From the NCBI GenBank assembly GCA_050084985.1, contig JBITNC010000002.1, forward strand, positions 25,792,001-25,856,000: a stretch of DNA of 64,000 bases. Reading direction: 5' to 3'. The stretch is from Nageia nagi (Eukaryota; Pinophyta). The notes under the pieces were generated by a model, which worked only from the letters and a program-made list of their open reading frames with translations, had not been told where the DNA came from and did not search any database. Shown here in pieces: positions 11,912 to 23,609 of the stretch (position 1 is its first letter; each line of letters opens with the position of its first letter). The position numbers were made by a program, and so were the translations under genes.

Positions 11912-12828
11912 AGTGAAGCCTCTAATATCAATAATATATATGTAATTTTTGAGAGCTTTTTTACTAGATTTAGTTCTAAAGATTGAAATATCTAGTAAAA
12001 GTACTTTCTTAGAACTATATTGAGTGGCTACAATAGCTGAAGCATCACTCATCATAGTGGAGAAACATCCAAGTAGGATCACTTCTACTTTTACCTCATA
12101 TGTTACATTCCCTTTGGAGAATAAGACACTATCGACTTTATTCACCCCTCCTCTCCCAAAAATACTAAGAGTGCCCCATTCATAAGTGGGGAATTATTAG
12201 ATAGTAAAAATACTAAATCACTTGCCTCGATTGTCAACCCAAATTTCATGGTTAACCCTTTTGGTGCCCAATGTACCTCTTGCCTCATTGACATCTCCCT
12301 CAAGTGTGTAAACATAAGGGGAACATTCCATGCAAATAAAGATTAACGAACTCAAATATATGCTCTAGAATATGGCTAATGAAGTTATTTCCATGGGGGA
12401 AAATAATCAAAGATATAATAATGGGAAAAAAGGAGACATACTTATGCAATTAAAGAACAACTACCACCACTCATGAAAAAGGAGGAAGATAGATTTAATC
12501 TATCATCATAGGTATAGGCTAATCAAATCCCATACTAGTGTAAATATTTCAATGATCCTCATGTGTAAAAATCATGTCCAAGATATTCTTATCAATATGA
12601 GCTGGCATCCAATGGAGGGATCACCTATGAATGCATGACCTTTGAGGCCCCAAAACTAAATTTTGTAAATATAACCCTAACTAATATGAGTATTTTTATT
12701 ATAGAAATAAGGAGCTCTAAGAACCTATGTAGAGAAAGAAAGTTTCTATGGCTTCATCATCTATTCAAGTCTCTCCCAATGAGAACCTTCAAAAGGGAAA
12801 TCAATAAAGCTTTCCAAGGAACCAATTA
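11912..12828 (-). pseudogene. Unassigned coding-like remnant, copy 1
   Basis: Minus-strand stretch open over 12145-11909 (78 codons) and traceable upstream to about 12800 with stops and shifts. It begins at about 12820 with a segment like 'LKVLIGRDLNR', later has a conserved 'DLVF.LS' stretch and 'YSSKKVL', and ends with IDIRGF. The same protein-level segments appear in the same order at 50813-51728, with different stops in each copy, which suggests real ancestral coding sequence. I do not recognise the family. Position between gypsy gag and an LTR element suggests it belonged to the host retrotransposon, perhaps the gag N terminus or an extra ORF. Confidence 0.4.
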
Positions 12829-13934
12829 AGTAGTTCAATTTAATTAATAAGTGTAATATTTTGTGATAATAAGAAGGTAAATATATAATTAAAGAGAAAA
12901 TATATTTAAATTAAAAAAATATTCAAATCAAATAGTTTCTTATCAACAACAAAAAAGATACATTGAAGAGCACTCCATCAAAGACTCCATGAGTTTATTG
13001 GATTTCATCCCTTCCCACCACCACCTTACGCCATTTCACACATCCCTTTAAAGTTTCTATGGAATAATACCTTAAATGTAATTGTTTGTTATAATTCCAC
13101 CTATGATGGATTTTATTCTCCTTTAACATGGCCTCAAATGGAGTTTCATGATCTGAAATGGGTTAATTCAAAAGTTTGATCATCCATGAGTAGAGGTTTA
13201 TGTATCAAGGATCTCTATGCTTGGAATTAGACATAGTTCAGTACTTTGCTATGTTGGATCCTTAGGGTGAATAACATTGACATCATACAAGATTGAAAGT
13301 AGGGAATTAACATCATTTCAATGGTGTTTATATCAATTCATCAAGATAACTAAAGTGATGAACTAAACGATCAAGGTCATTTCAATTATCATGTTCATTT
13401 TGGAAGAAGTTTTTTTAGTTCAAGTGGTTCCTCATCAATTTGTGGTTCTATTTTTTCTATTGGAATCCATTGTTGGAGGTTATTGATGAGTTGTTGGTGT
13501 GGTTACTTCTATTAGCAAAATCAAAGATTATTGCTAGAAGATTTTGGTGGCTTCATTGTTGACATTATGAAGGTTAAAGTGTTGCATAATGAGAAGGGTA
13601 TTTGTAGACTATACATTGTAGTACATGCTCCATTTCTTGCATGTTTTGTAATACTATATTAGCTAATAAAATTCAAAGCACTATTAAACTGGATGTACTC
13701 TCAAATTGAGAGGAACCAATAGAACTCATTTTTGTCTCATTGATTTTGTGTATGTATACATTTTAAATATTGTATTTCATTTTCTAATTTTTAATATTAT
13801 ACAATATTACATATGAAAGATTAAATTTTAGAATTAAAATAGTGAATCTATATTCAAATATCCAAGTATCAGAGTTGATTAACATATTTTATTGAGGCTT
13901 ATGAATGCAAAGTAGAAGGTCTTAAGGAGAGGAG
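12829..13934. other. Intergenic, nothing recognisable
   Basis: The homology between the two composites ends at about 12828. The following 1.1 kb is A+T-rich, without open frames above about 60 codons that resemble a family. It may be the leader of the gypsy gag remnant that follows, but no PBS or LTR end is visible. Confidence 0.5.
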
Positions 13935-15480
13935 TTATTTCTATTTGATCTTGAAATTTGAAAAAGGCTTATAAGAGAAAATTATGTGGATGATTTGGAA
14001 GAGAGATAATAGATTTATTACAATTGAGAGGAAGATGGCTAGAATCATGGATATGCTACAAGGTAGGTAGTTAAGGGAAGATCCTAGAACAACTTATAAT
14101 GATGGAAGCATACTAGATATTAGAGGTACTTCTCATAGCACCACTTCATTACCATTTAAAGTAGAGGTAAAAGTTGAAATTCCTACTTTTGGAGGAGAGG
14201 TAGATGTTGAGGAACTCAATAATTGGTTTAAATAATTTGAGGTATATTTCCAAATTCATCATTTTCTATATGATATTAAAAAGATTTTCTTTACAAAATT
14301 AAAATTGTATGGTCATGCATTGATTTGGTGGAAAAATCATGTAGAATCACTTCAATATAAAAACCAACCACCTATCTCTTCTTTGGATGAATTTAATAAT
14401 TTTTTGAGAGATCAATTTTATCCATTAGGTCATCACAATTAATAACTAATGAAATTGTATTTCTTTAGATAAGAAAGAAGATAACCAGTCCAAGAATAGA
14501 CTACAAAATTTCATAGATAAGAAAATTTTATCAAGATTTCTCTTAAAGCTCTTCAAATTTTGATGAAGTATATTAGAGATCACATAGTCATTTGCAAAAG
14601 CTTATTATATTTTCTAATCCCAATAATCTTGACCAAGTGAGTATATAGTCTCAATATTTAGAAGAAGAAGAAGGGAGGTAAAGGAAATAATATGAAAACT
14701 CTAAGAAGAATCTAAACAGTAAAGGGAATAAAGAAGGAAGTAAATATTAAGAAAAAGATAAGGGAAAACCATAAATGCTTCAAAAATGTAAGGTAAAAAT
14801 AGGTATTATTCACATTATGAGAAGGATGGTCATATGGATGAGAAATATTGGAAACTTTACCCAAAATTATACCCATACAAAAAGAATAAGAATAAGGACA
14901 AGAAGAATACAATGATCACTAACAAATAGGATGTTTAGGGTAGTACAAATGTTGATGACACACTTAAATATACATTATTTTAAGAAGTTAGAAATGAAAA
15001 GTACATTGAGGAGAAAAAGACTCAACCATTCCATGTCAAGATCCAAATAAAGGGGACAAAGATTTATTCTATCCTGAATATGGGTTCTCATACAAATTTG
15101 ATAGTGAAAAGTTTGGTACAAATGTTGGGATTAAAGATTGAAAATTATCCTTAACCATATTCCCTAGGTTAGCTTTACAATGATGTCAAATTACAAATCA
15201 TTATAGAATATAAGTTAAATTTTGCTATTACAACCAATTACATTGATGAAGTAGTTTTGAATGTGATATCTTTTGATATTTGTGGTATAGTTTTTGGTAA
15301 TCCTTACTTGTGGGATAGAGATGCCATATATTACAAAATGAAGAATCAATACAGACTGATTAAACATGGGAATTCCTACATTATTCACACTCATAAGATG
15401 CTAAGAAGATGCCTTTGGTTATGGCTAGCTAGGTGAAATTGTTGAATATTTTTTGTGACCCTTAATATGATATTAGATAG
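13935..15480 (+). pseudogene. Ty3/gypsy gag-protease remnant
   Basis: Plus-strand decayed polyprotein. The gag core is clear at about 14160-14430 (VEIPTFGGEVDVEELNNWF, then a 'HALIWWKNHV' block typical of Retrotrans_gag). A zinc-knuckle remnant follows at about 14805-14865, with Tyr/His in place of some cysteines (YYSHYEKDGHMDEKYWK). The protease region begins at about 15030. Its active site is read as ILNMGSHTNL (about 15070-15100), so the catalytic Asp-Ser/Thr-Gly is destroyed. A GNPYLW-like segment, corresponding to the usual LGxxWL, is at about 15298. No RT follows; sequence after about 15480 is non-coding. Stops and shifts are frequent, so it is an old partial copy. Confidence 0.8.
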
Positions 15481-17361
15481 CAACTATACTAAAAATTCAC
15501 ATTCAAAGATGCATATTACATTTGTTGAGTAATAACAACAATAATGGGTGAAAGCAAGAAGTTGAATCCACTTGAAGGGGAAGTGGATGAAGTTAAAATT
15601 CAATATCAAAAAAATTAGGATCTCGATATTTGAAACTAAAATACATGCATTTTCATAGCATTAATTATCAGGATCCCAATATATCAAGATCCTAATATTT
15701 GAATCTCTAATTTCTCCTCAATTTTAGGCTCAAGAAAAATATATTCTAAGCACTACATTTTCACCTTGGTGGTTTTTTTCATGATTCCATATCTAAGTGC
15801 TTCAAATTTTGAGATCAATTGTGCCCAAACCTTAAAATTAATGAAAACACTTCCACTTTTTGGTCATAAAGTGGATCCAACTTCTTACACTCACCCTAAT
15901 ATGAAGTATAAAAAAATGGAAATTGTTAATTCGATACTTAAACTATCAAGATAATATCCATGCACTATTAATAAAGGGACCAAGATAAGATAAATACCTA
16001 CCAACTTACTAGGGAAGCCAAATCTATATGCAAAAAGGAACTTATGAAGAGAGAATGACCTTGGTATGTGAATCCCTTAAATGAATGCATTCTAAAACCC
16101 TATCATGGATGTCAATAGTAGCATAAACACTAAGCCTTCAATAGTAGCATGAATGCTAATGGCAGCATGAACACTAAGCCTCTTATAAATAGAGTTTCAC
16201 AACCAAAATTCAAAGTAGAGCCATAAAGTGAAAAGCCTAGTCTAGCATATAATAGTGAATGATGGAATGAAAAATGCTTGAGTGATGACAACATCCCAAT
16301 ATTAATAAGTGGTATTAAAGAACACCAAAATCATAAGTGGTACTAGTTATCTAGATGAAATCTTGATCCTTTCCTATGTAATACCTTTATCTTTATATAA
16401 GCAATAGAATCACCATAATGCATGTCTATAAGATAGCACTAATGCTAGTGTACCTTGCAATACAAAAGATAAAATTACATGAGAAGGTGTTTAAATATGC
16501 TAAAAAAAAAACATAATTATAGTATATAATGATCCAATATAAAGTTAAACTTGATAAGGATACCTAAGGGTGGACAAAATTAAGTGTCAATAGATGACCC
16601 TTTGTAAATTTAATGAAATGAAGTGTAATTATATTTGCAAATTAAAAATGATAAAGAGAGAAGAAAAAATAACACTCCCTAATCTTAGCCAAGCTTTAGA
16701 TCATCAAATTGTTTATGATATTTTCTACCCCCTCTTTGCATTGAGTGTGAGAAGGTGAGGTCTCAATTGAATCAGGATAATCAAGTGCAAAGAAAAGCCT
16801 TTGAAAGGAAAGACATAAAACATCTCTAAAAGGCATATATATCTTAAAGCACATGTTAGATCATAATATTATATAAAATCATATTATAATAGTGATGCTT
16901 AATGCCCCAATTATAATAGTCACAATAAAGTTATGCTTACTTAAAAACCCAACCAAAAAAGGTTGTAATCATAAAGTGGTCATAATGAAATGATCGTAAC
17001 AATAATATAACAATATTCTATCATATCAAACATAATATGTAAATAAAGATCATGATTCATGTATGTAAGAGATAAGGAAGATATCCTTTGCATCCCTAAG
17101 AGGCATGCCCCTAAGATAAATTTAAAATATGATAATATACCCCAACATTAATGTCGAATTATAATGACATAATTGATAAATTAAAAAAATTTGACAAACC
17201 ATGATCAGAATCACCATATTGATGAACTTGACAAACCATGGCTAAACTTAAACTTGCATATTTAACCATGATAAAAAGACTAATAAGCTGGACCATAAAG
17301 ACATAAAATAATTATGCTTAATTATTTCCCTAACTAATAAAGGGGAAGATCATAATTGTTG
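15481..17361. other. Intergenic A+T-rich DNA
   Basis: No family-like reading frame. Small direct repeats are visible: GGATC(T/C)...ATATTTGAA units at 15610-15705, and three units around 'AGTAGCATGAA...CACTAAGCC' at 16105-16180. Short A/T-rich repeats built on TAATAGT/CATAA occur at 16860-17050. A partial repeat of 'CCCTAACTAATAAAGGGG' and 'CCCATAACCAATGAAGGGG' occurs at 17325-17395, at the edge of the second composite. Confidence 0.5.
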
Positions 17362-17737
17362 GTTAATTATACCCATAACCAATGAAGGGGTTGCATGCAA
17401 TGCAGATATGCAATCTAATCTAAATGATAATGGTTAACTAACCTATATTAAAATTTCAATCCTATCATATATGATAAAGAAGATAAATATTACCTAATGG
17501 ATCTTCTTGCAAAATGTGACTATGGTCATTATTTACCTTAAATGAGACATCAATTTCTGAATCAATATACTTAGTAGGATGCTCTAGGAATCATTTTTTT
17601 CTTAACCTTTTTGGATATCTAGGAGTGGGTTTTAATATCCAAAATTGATCATGTTTTAAATCTATAATGATAGTGTTAACACTTCCTCCAACATTGGTGC
17701 TCTACCCATCATTGATATCCCCCTGCATTAATGCTGC
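17362..17737 (-). pseudogene. Ty3/gypsy gag remnant, copy 2, distal part
   Basis: Matches 5365-5740 segment by segment (GATATGCAATCTAATCTAA, 'TTGCAAAATGTGACTATG', 'CTCTACCCATCATT'). The match stops at 17737, where the LTR of the outer gypsy element starts, and resumes at 36945. It is therefore one half of a gag remnant split by a 19.2-kb insertion. Confidence 0.7.
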
Positions 17738-19075
17738 TATAAAATTCCACATTATACTCAACATGAAAATTAGATAAGAAAATATGGAATAAATATTAAA
17801 CTATGCACCTAGGCATGCCATGAACTATTCTAGGTATAAAACATTCATCAAACTATGCCAAATATATCAATGACTTGCTCCACTGTCATAAATACTTAAA
17901 ATTGCTCAACATTACATACAAGAAAGCATAAATATATCAAATGCATAATAATGAGACAAATGATGAAGATCCAAAGTATCATGATTGTGTTAATGATAAA
18001 TGCTAAGATTGATACAATATCAGGCCCAAGAGGGCTCAATGTTGACCTCGAAGAAGCCAACTAGGGCACACTACTATGTAGAGATAGATATTTTTATCAA
18101 AACTACTATATAATAACCACACTTTACTACATATGTGGATGCCACACTGAAGGGCTTGCTCATAGGCTAGCTCCCAGTGAAGATATTGAATGTAGTTCTG
18201 AAATACCATTGGATGGATTTAAAGTTGTAGACTACTTGTGGATGCCTCAGGGTAGGGCAACCTATTAGCATGAACACTCACCTCAACCACTAATCAAAAG
18301 GTGTTCCAAGTCTCCTAGAATCTCCTTAGTCTACATGCCAAAGGGTGCTTGGCATCACCAAGTATTGAATAGTAAAGGGGGTTTCAATATTAAATCAAGT
18401 ATATCTCTACAATGAGGCTTCAATGCCTTAAATAATATATAAATAGATCTTGATCTCATTTAAGATTCATCCCCATCCTCTCCAATCTTAACGTTAGCCT
18501 TTTAGAGGTCCAAGATCTCCAACATGGGTTCCTAAGGGTCAAGCATGCCAAATGTGGGTACCTAAAAGGCATCAATACCAATGTGGGGATCCAATGTACC
18601 ATGCATGCCAATGTGGGATTCCAAAGTGCCATGCATGCCAATGTGGGGTTCCAAGGTGCCATGCATGCCAACATGGGATGACAAGGTGCCACGTATGCCA
18701 ACATGGCTCTAAGAGTCATACATGGGTATTGGGGTATCTACATGGACCAACATGGGGTTTTAGAAGCCTCACCAAGGTTGGCGTAAGTGCTCAAGCCCAT
18801 CATTTGGTTCTAGGTATGCATTATGGTATTTTTTATGTTAAATGAAGCTTGGGATTCCCATAATCATTTTAAGATCTCTAAGTGCATTCATGAATAATAA
18901 AATCACACATCCTAAGCATGGGATAAAAATGTACCATATAGGGCTCACAATGTGGGTCCAATGGACAATTATATTTCTATCCTAAGTAACTAACAACAAA
19001 TAAATAAATAAAATATTTACAAAGGAATTCCTAAGATTCCAAATTTATTTATTTTTAATCAAAGGGGATTTTACA
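17738..19075 (-). repeat. 3' LTR of outer gypsy element
   Basis: It starts TATAAAATTCCACATTATAC (partner TGTAAAATCTTAAATTATAC at 35614) and ends AAAGGGGATTTTACA at 19075 (partner ends AAAGGGGATGTTACA at 36944). It contains a minisatellite with a 30-bp unit at 18530-18715. Many shared landmarks, for example 'GTGTTCCAAG', 'GGGTGCTT' and 'TTGGTTCTAGGT'. Divergence between the two LTRs is substantial, so the insertion predates the nested ones. Confidence 0.85.
18530..18715. repeat. 30-bp minisatellite inside the LTR
   Basis: About six imperfect units of the type GTGCCATGCATGCCAATGTG with a GGG(A/T)TTCCAA spacer, each 29-30 bp. The core contains the palindrome ATGCATGC. Because the unit is a multiple of three, frames on both strands stay open and give an artefactual Cys/His-rich repeat (CHACQCG). 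The partner LTR has the same array, more decayed, at 36385-36600. Confidence 0.8.
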
Positions 19076-19090
19076 AGGCCTCCCCTCTTA
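19076..19090 (-). other. Polypurine tract of outer gypsy element
   Basis: On the minus strand it reads TAAGAGGGGAGGCCT and directly precedes the LTR terminus TGTAAAATCC. This fixes the left LTR as the 3' LTR and the element as minus-strand. Confidence 0.75.
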
Positions 19091-20055
19091 ATTTACTTAC
19101 CCTCAAGCAACTGTAGGATGCCAAAAAGAATTATCTTCTAAACATCCTTTAGCTCAAATGCATATATCAACTGAAGCCTTTTGAGGTGGAATGCAATGTC
19201 AATGTATCTCATCAATAATTTATTCCATGACCTTTTTTAATAGTCATTGGAGTTTCTAGAACATGAAAATAATATACAACCTTTTTGTTGGATTTATATA
19301 GTAAATCTGAAACATATTTTTCCTCATCCCAATTAGCCCTCAACGTACCTCTTTGGCCCCTAGATGTTGCATGCAAAAATTCTAATAGTTTCTTGAATTC
19401 CCTTTCATCAAGAGCAATCCATATTAAGCACAAAAATGCATACAAAAATTTTTATATAACAACCCATAGTAGACACAAGTATGCATGCAAAAATTATAAT
19501 ATACTAATCCATGTTAAATAACAAATTACGATAATGAATATTAGGAAGAGTCCTAGAAAATATCTTTGCAAAGATATGAACAAATGTAGGTATGAGTGTA
19601 AAATAGTGGATACTTTGCCCCTTATCAAATTCCAAGATTTTTCCATGCCTAACATTAGGTTCCAAGCCTCCCTTATGCCCAAAATTTAGTACCAAGCTTT
19701 CCCCATGCCCAACATAAGGTGCCAATCCTCCCTTGTATCCACATCAAGTGCCAAACTCCCTTCTTGTCCAACATGGGGTGTCAAATATTTTATGTGTCCA
19801 ACATCAAGTACCAGGCTCCTTCTTTACTAGATATCTCATATCATACCTCCCTCAACCCTTATGTTGCATCATTTCACTCTTCATCTTCCTCATGGTACGT
19901 CTATATCACTTCAAACCTCTTGTTTGTGATTCATGGGCATTCATCCTTGATTCCTTATAAGGTATGAGCATTTCCATCAATATCAAAACTCATAGTCATG
20001 TTCCTATAATTGGTGTGAATATCACCCAAATCAAATAGCCATTACATCCCCAAAA
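19091..20055 (-). other. Remnant 3' internal region of outer gypsy element
   Basis: About 1 kb between the protease and the polypurine tract, the place where RT, RNase H and integrase should be. None is recognisable. A frame at 19445-19212 (77 codons) has no family signature that I recognise. A degenerate tandem repeat lies at 19620-19830. Confidence 0.55.
19620..19830. repeat. Degenerate tandem repeat near the 3' end of outer gypsy
   Basis: Five to six loose units of about 33-36 bp built on 'TGCCCAACATAAGGTGCCAA' and 'CTCCCTT' (near 19640, 19675, 19710, 19745, 19775 and 19805). The units resemble the CAACATGGGGTTCCAAG units of the LTR minisatellite, so the two arrays may be related. Confidence 0.6.
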
Positions 20056-20367
20056 TCATATAAGGATGCCCATTAAGTAGATACACATAAATATTCTCCC
20101 TAACCATGCAGCTCTACTCCCAAATATTTCCACTATTTGATCCACTAGAGTGAGTTTTCCATTGGCATTGAAAAATCTAAATCCTTTGAACCCCTTAGTT
20201 TTGAGGATTTTCTTTTCTACAAATTCTTCATTAATAAAATTATAAGTAGCACTAGGATATAGGAACACCATTACTTCTTGCCCACCTACCTTTCCAATTA
20301 CCTTCAAGGTGAGGTACTTCTTTTCTTTGCTGAGTGAAGCAATCATAATCCCAAGAGATGTTTCCAC
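20056..20367 (-). pseudogene. Ty3/gypsy aspartic protease of outer element (active site lost)
   Basis: 103-codon open stretch on the minus strand. The retropepsin layout is visible: a beta-strand rich start (KYLTLKVIGKVGGQEVMVFL), then the position of the catalytic motif, followed by NFINEEFVEKK, which matches 'DSGATHNFI' of plant gypsy proteases. Here the motif reads YPSATYNFI, so the catalytic Asp and Gly are gone. Upstream (about 20520-20475) a CCHC zinc-knuckle remnant, with FHCKK and LGHYC in different frames, marks the gag end. The frame ends near 20056 with no RT after it. Confidence 0.8.
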
Positions 20368-20847
20368 CTTAGGTGTTTCTACCTATTCCAACATATCTAC
20401 ACTAAGCTCCAAATATAAACCATCATCATCATTAAAAATAACTTCGATGTAATGCCCTTATTTCTTACCTTAACAATAATGTCCTAGTTTGAAAGTTTTT
20501 TGCAATGAAAATATTTATTTTATTCCCTCAACTTCCTCCTAGTGGCTACATCCATTTGGCCTATCTGAGGGGTGAGTAAGGGTTTGAGCTTATTATTTAC
20601 CTCTTTCCCTTTTTTTGGTTTCCTCATAGCCTATCCCTTGTACATTTGTGAACTTTTATGAGTGATCATGGTAGGATACAAATCATAGGTTGATCTTATT
20701 ACATCATAAAGGGTTTTTGGAATTGATACTTCACCTTTCCTTGTAAATATTTAATCAATCCCTCTACAAATATAAAGGTTAACCTTTCTTCCAAAATATT
20801 ATGAATCATTACTACTATCTTCTGAAATTCTAAAAATAAAGTCATCT
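20368..20847 (-). pseudogene. Outer gypsy gag C terminus, distal to the chromovirus
   Basis: Continuation of the gag interrupted at 20848, with the knuckle remnant near 20520-20475 and a basic, Ser/Pro-rich linker. It reads on to the protease at 20367. Stops are frequent. The other half starts at 27323, directly after the CATCT duplication. Confidence 0.6.
20843..20847. repeat. Target-site duplication CATCT, left
   Basis: Matches CATCT at 27318-27322 exactly. Together they define the chromovirus insertion point in the outer element. Confidence 0.9.
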
Positions 20848-21165
20848 TGTTAGGTCCCTATACTACTCATGTAGCCCATATATTGTTATTATGTGTCCCA
20901 TAGAAGCCCACTATGGTTAGTTTTATTCCATTACATTATTATTGTTATTTTGGCTAGTGTCCTTTCATTGTAGTGGCAACCCTTGGACTCTTATATATAC
21001 TAAGGAGGTATTATCATTTGTATGGTCTATTGTTGTGTATTTGATGTAATGTAAAGGAGGTTTCCCCCTTTAAGTGGATTATTATTACTGAATTTAACTC
21101 TTATTCAAGGTGTTTATCACTTTATCTTGTGATTTTATGCTATTTTGGGAACTTGGTTCATAACA
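20848..21165 (+). repeat. 5' LTR of chromovirus
   Basis: 318 bp, TGTTAGGTCCCTATACT to TTCATAACA. A TATA-like TTATATATAC is at about 20991. It differs from the 3' LTR at roughly 15-20 positions by eye, clustered near the end, indicating a moderately old insertion. Confidence 0.95.
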
Positions 21166-21180
21166 TTTGGTATTAGAGTA
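21166..21180 (+). other. Primer-binding site of chromovirus
   Basis: TTTGGTATTAGAGTA immediately follows the 5' LTR. It is a one- or two-base variant of the initiator tRNA-Met site TGGTATCAGAGC. Confidence 0.8.
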
Positions 21181-22453
21181 GACGATTCTATGGTTTCATT
21201 GCTCAAAACTAGTCATCGTGGCATTTTCACTACCCATTTTTTTTTAAAGGTTTCAGATTCTAAAATTTATTGGGTTTTTATAATACATAAACAATAATTT
21301 TTAGTTCAAAGTGCAACACCTAATTCACTATATGTTGCAATTTACACTTGGGGTAAGTTAGGGTTTGTGACTAGTCTCAAAAGTAGGTCTGAAATAGGTG
21401 TTCTAGCTAAAAAGTGTATATATAACGTTTTATAAATTAAAACTTTGTAAAACCTATTGTATTGGTTAGGATATGGACTGAAGTTTATTTGGTACAATTT
21501 TCAAGATCTAAAAATAAAAAGGTGACATGTGTCACTTCATACAAAGTTCACTCTTTTAAAAAATTCAAAAATCAGCACATTTTGGGAAAGTTGTAGCCAA
21601 TTCCTCTTGGAATATCAAAATTTGATAAAACCTATGGAATTAAAAATAAGACATATGAGGCTACTACAAGTATAAATTTCAGACTCTAAAGAGTCAAAAT
21701 TTCATATTTACATTAGTTGTAAGGTTGGACAATAGAACAATCTACAAATCATGATTTAAAAAGGTACAATTTTTTAAATTTGCATATATTTTGATTGGAA
21801 GGTCTATTTGGGGTGATTCAAAATCTATAGGAAAGAGAATAAAGAGGATATTATTGTAGGTATAGATGTGTTCTATCATCTTTAAACATAGGATATATCA
21901 TTACTTTGCCAGCACTACATCCTGGGCAATTATGGTCTCCTACAATGTACTCGCAGTATATCGCTTAGGCCACTATTGGATTCTCTCATGTACCTTTGAG
22001 TATATAGAGAGGCCATAATGATCATTCATGTACATGGTATATATAGATGTCCTTTAGAATTCCCTCACATACCATGAGTATATTAGTAAGGGCCCTTTTC
22101 GAATGGTTATGCATTAGACAGCACTATCACAGATTTGAGCTCCCATGTACCTTGCGTATATAGGGAGACCCCCTAGAATCCTGAAACCAACCAAATTAAC
22201 CTTTTTACCATCCTTTTTTTTGCAATACATTAATAACAACACTCAAGGAGACTACCCACATGTGCCAAAAGGTAGTCAAGTAGTACGACCAAGGGTACAA
22301 TCTATCCTCTTTGGTTGGAGCTCTAAAATATTAGGTCAAGTACTATTGTTGGATCCTACGGTATATCGTGGTTTGTGAGAACTGGAAACTCCTATGAGGA
22401 CCTTTGGCTAAACCATTTGGTAAATTCCTACTCCATAGTAATACTTAGTCAAA
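21181..22453 (+). other. Leader of chromovirus, non-coding
   Basis: 1.3 kb between PBS and gag. It contains a short repeated motif in 21930-22160, 'CATGTAC..TG.GTATAT' with 'TCCTACAATGTACTCGC'-like units (four imperfect copies around 21945, 21990, 22030, 22070 and 22145), each with a GTATAT core. No protein family is visible. Confidence 0.55.
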
Positions 22454-23540
22454 ATGCCATAAAAAAAAATTGCTACACCACCTAGACCTCCAGAGGGTTC
22501 ATCCATGACTATAGTAGAAAGTGAAGACATATCCTTCTGAATATCCCAATTGGAAGAATTGGTTAAAGGGTGTGTAAAAAAAGGTGATTTTGAAGAATTA
22601 AAAAGGGATTTTACAAAAGGGATGGTAAGATCAATTGATTATCAGTTTGAGGGAGGAGTTGGAAACTAATATGGATCAAAATATGGAAAAGATTTTTCAA
22701 TTCATACAAAACCCAGAGGGAAAGATTCCTAAAGATGTTGATATGGCCCAGGATTATTAGGAAAATAATGATATTATTCAAGGAGATAAACCCTTTATTA
22801 ATAAGCCTAATTCAGGAGGATATGCTTCTACTAATGGAAGTAATCAAGCATGGTTCTCAAGGGGAATACAACTCACCAAGATCAACATGAGGAAGTTTGA
22901 TGGAAAGGACCCCATCACTTGGATATTTCAAATGGAGCACTTTTGTGATCTACACCAAGTACCAACATCACAAAAAGTAACTATTGCATCCTTGTATCTA
23001 GAGCCTGAGCAGGTTGTATGGTACCAATGGTTTTGTGAACTTAAAAAGGGTTCTATTATATCTTAGTCCATTTTTATAGAGGAACTGATAGCCTACCATG
23101 AGGATGTTAAGAATAATTCCTTCTTTACTCAATTGACAAATCTAAGGCAAAAAGGTCCAATGATGGAGCACATTCAACAATTTCAAAAGTTGAGTCTTAG
23201 AGTGAATGACATACCAAGTGATAGATTGTTGGATCTCTTTATGGGAACCTTAAAGGATAACATTCAACATGAGGTGCATCTGTTTGAACCAATATCCTTA
23301 GAGATGGCTTTTAGGATGGCAAGGAAGGTTGAAAGTAAAAATATGGTAATGGCTACTAAAAGGTTCCCCTCGAACACCTATAAAGAAAATAACATTCCTT
23401 CTTCTCACTTACTTAAACCTACAAGGTTGACACCTCAACAAATGGATGAAATATGAGCAAAGGGTCTATGCTTCAATTGTGATAGCAAGTACAATAAAGG
23501 ACATAAATGTGGGGAGAAGAAATTATTCTACATAGAATGT
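22454..23540 (+). pseudogene. Chromovirus gag with CCHC zinc knuckle
   Basis: The ATG at 22454 is followed at once by a stop, then a degraded N terminus. The capsid core is good from 22860 (KFDGKDPITWIFQMEHFC; the W..QME block is typical of chromovirus gag), and the open stretch 23133-23456 carries LTNLRQKGPMMEHIQQFQ. The CCHC knuckle is at about 23468-23515 (CFNCDSKYNKGHKC), followed by the LFYIE tract usual in this group. An acidic Glu run (23540-23565) links gag to protease. At least one frameshift lies near 22660. Confidence 0.85.
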
Positions 23541-23609
23541 GAAGAGGAAGAAGAAGAAGAAGAAAAATCATCCACACCCGAAGAATTAGAAGAGATTACT
23601 AGTGAAGAA

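Noticed and set aside
18552-18845. Cys/His-rich repeat protein (CHACQCG units)
   Set aside because: It is the 30-bp LTR minisatellite read in one frame; a unit divisible by three keeps frames open on both strands. The partner LTR shows the same artefact.
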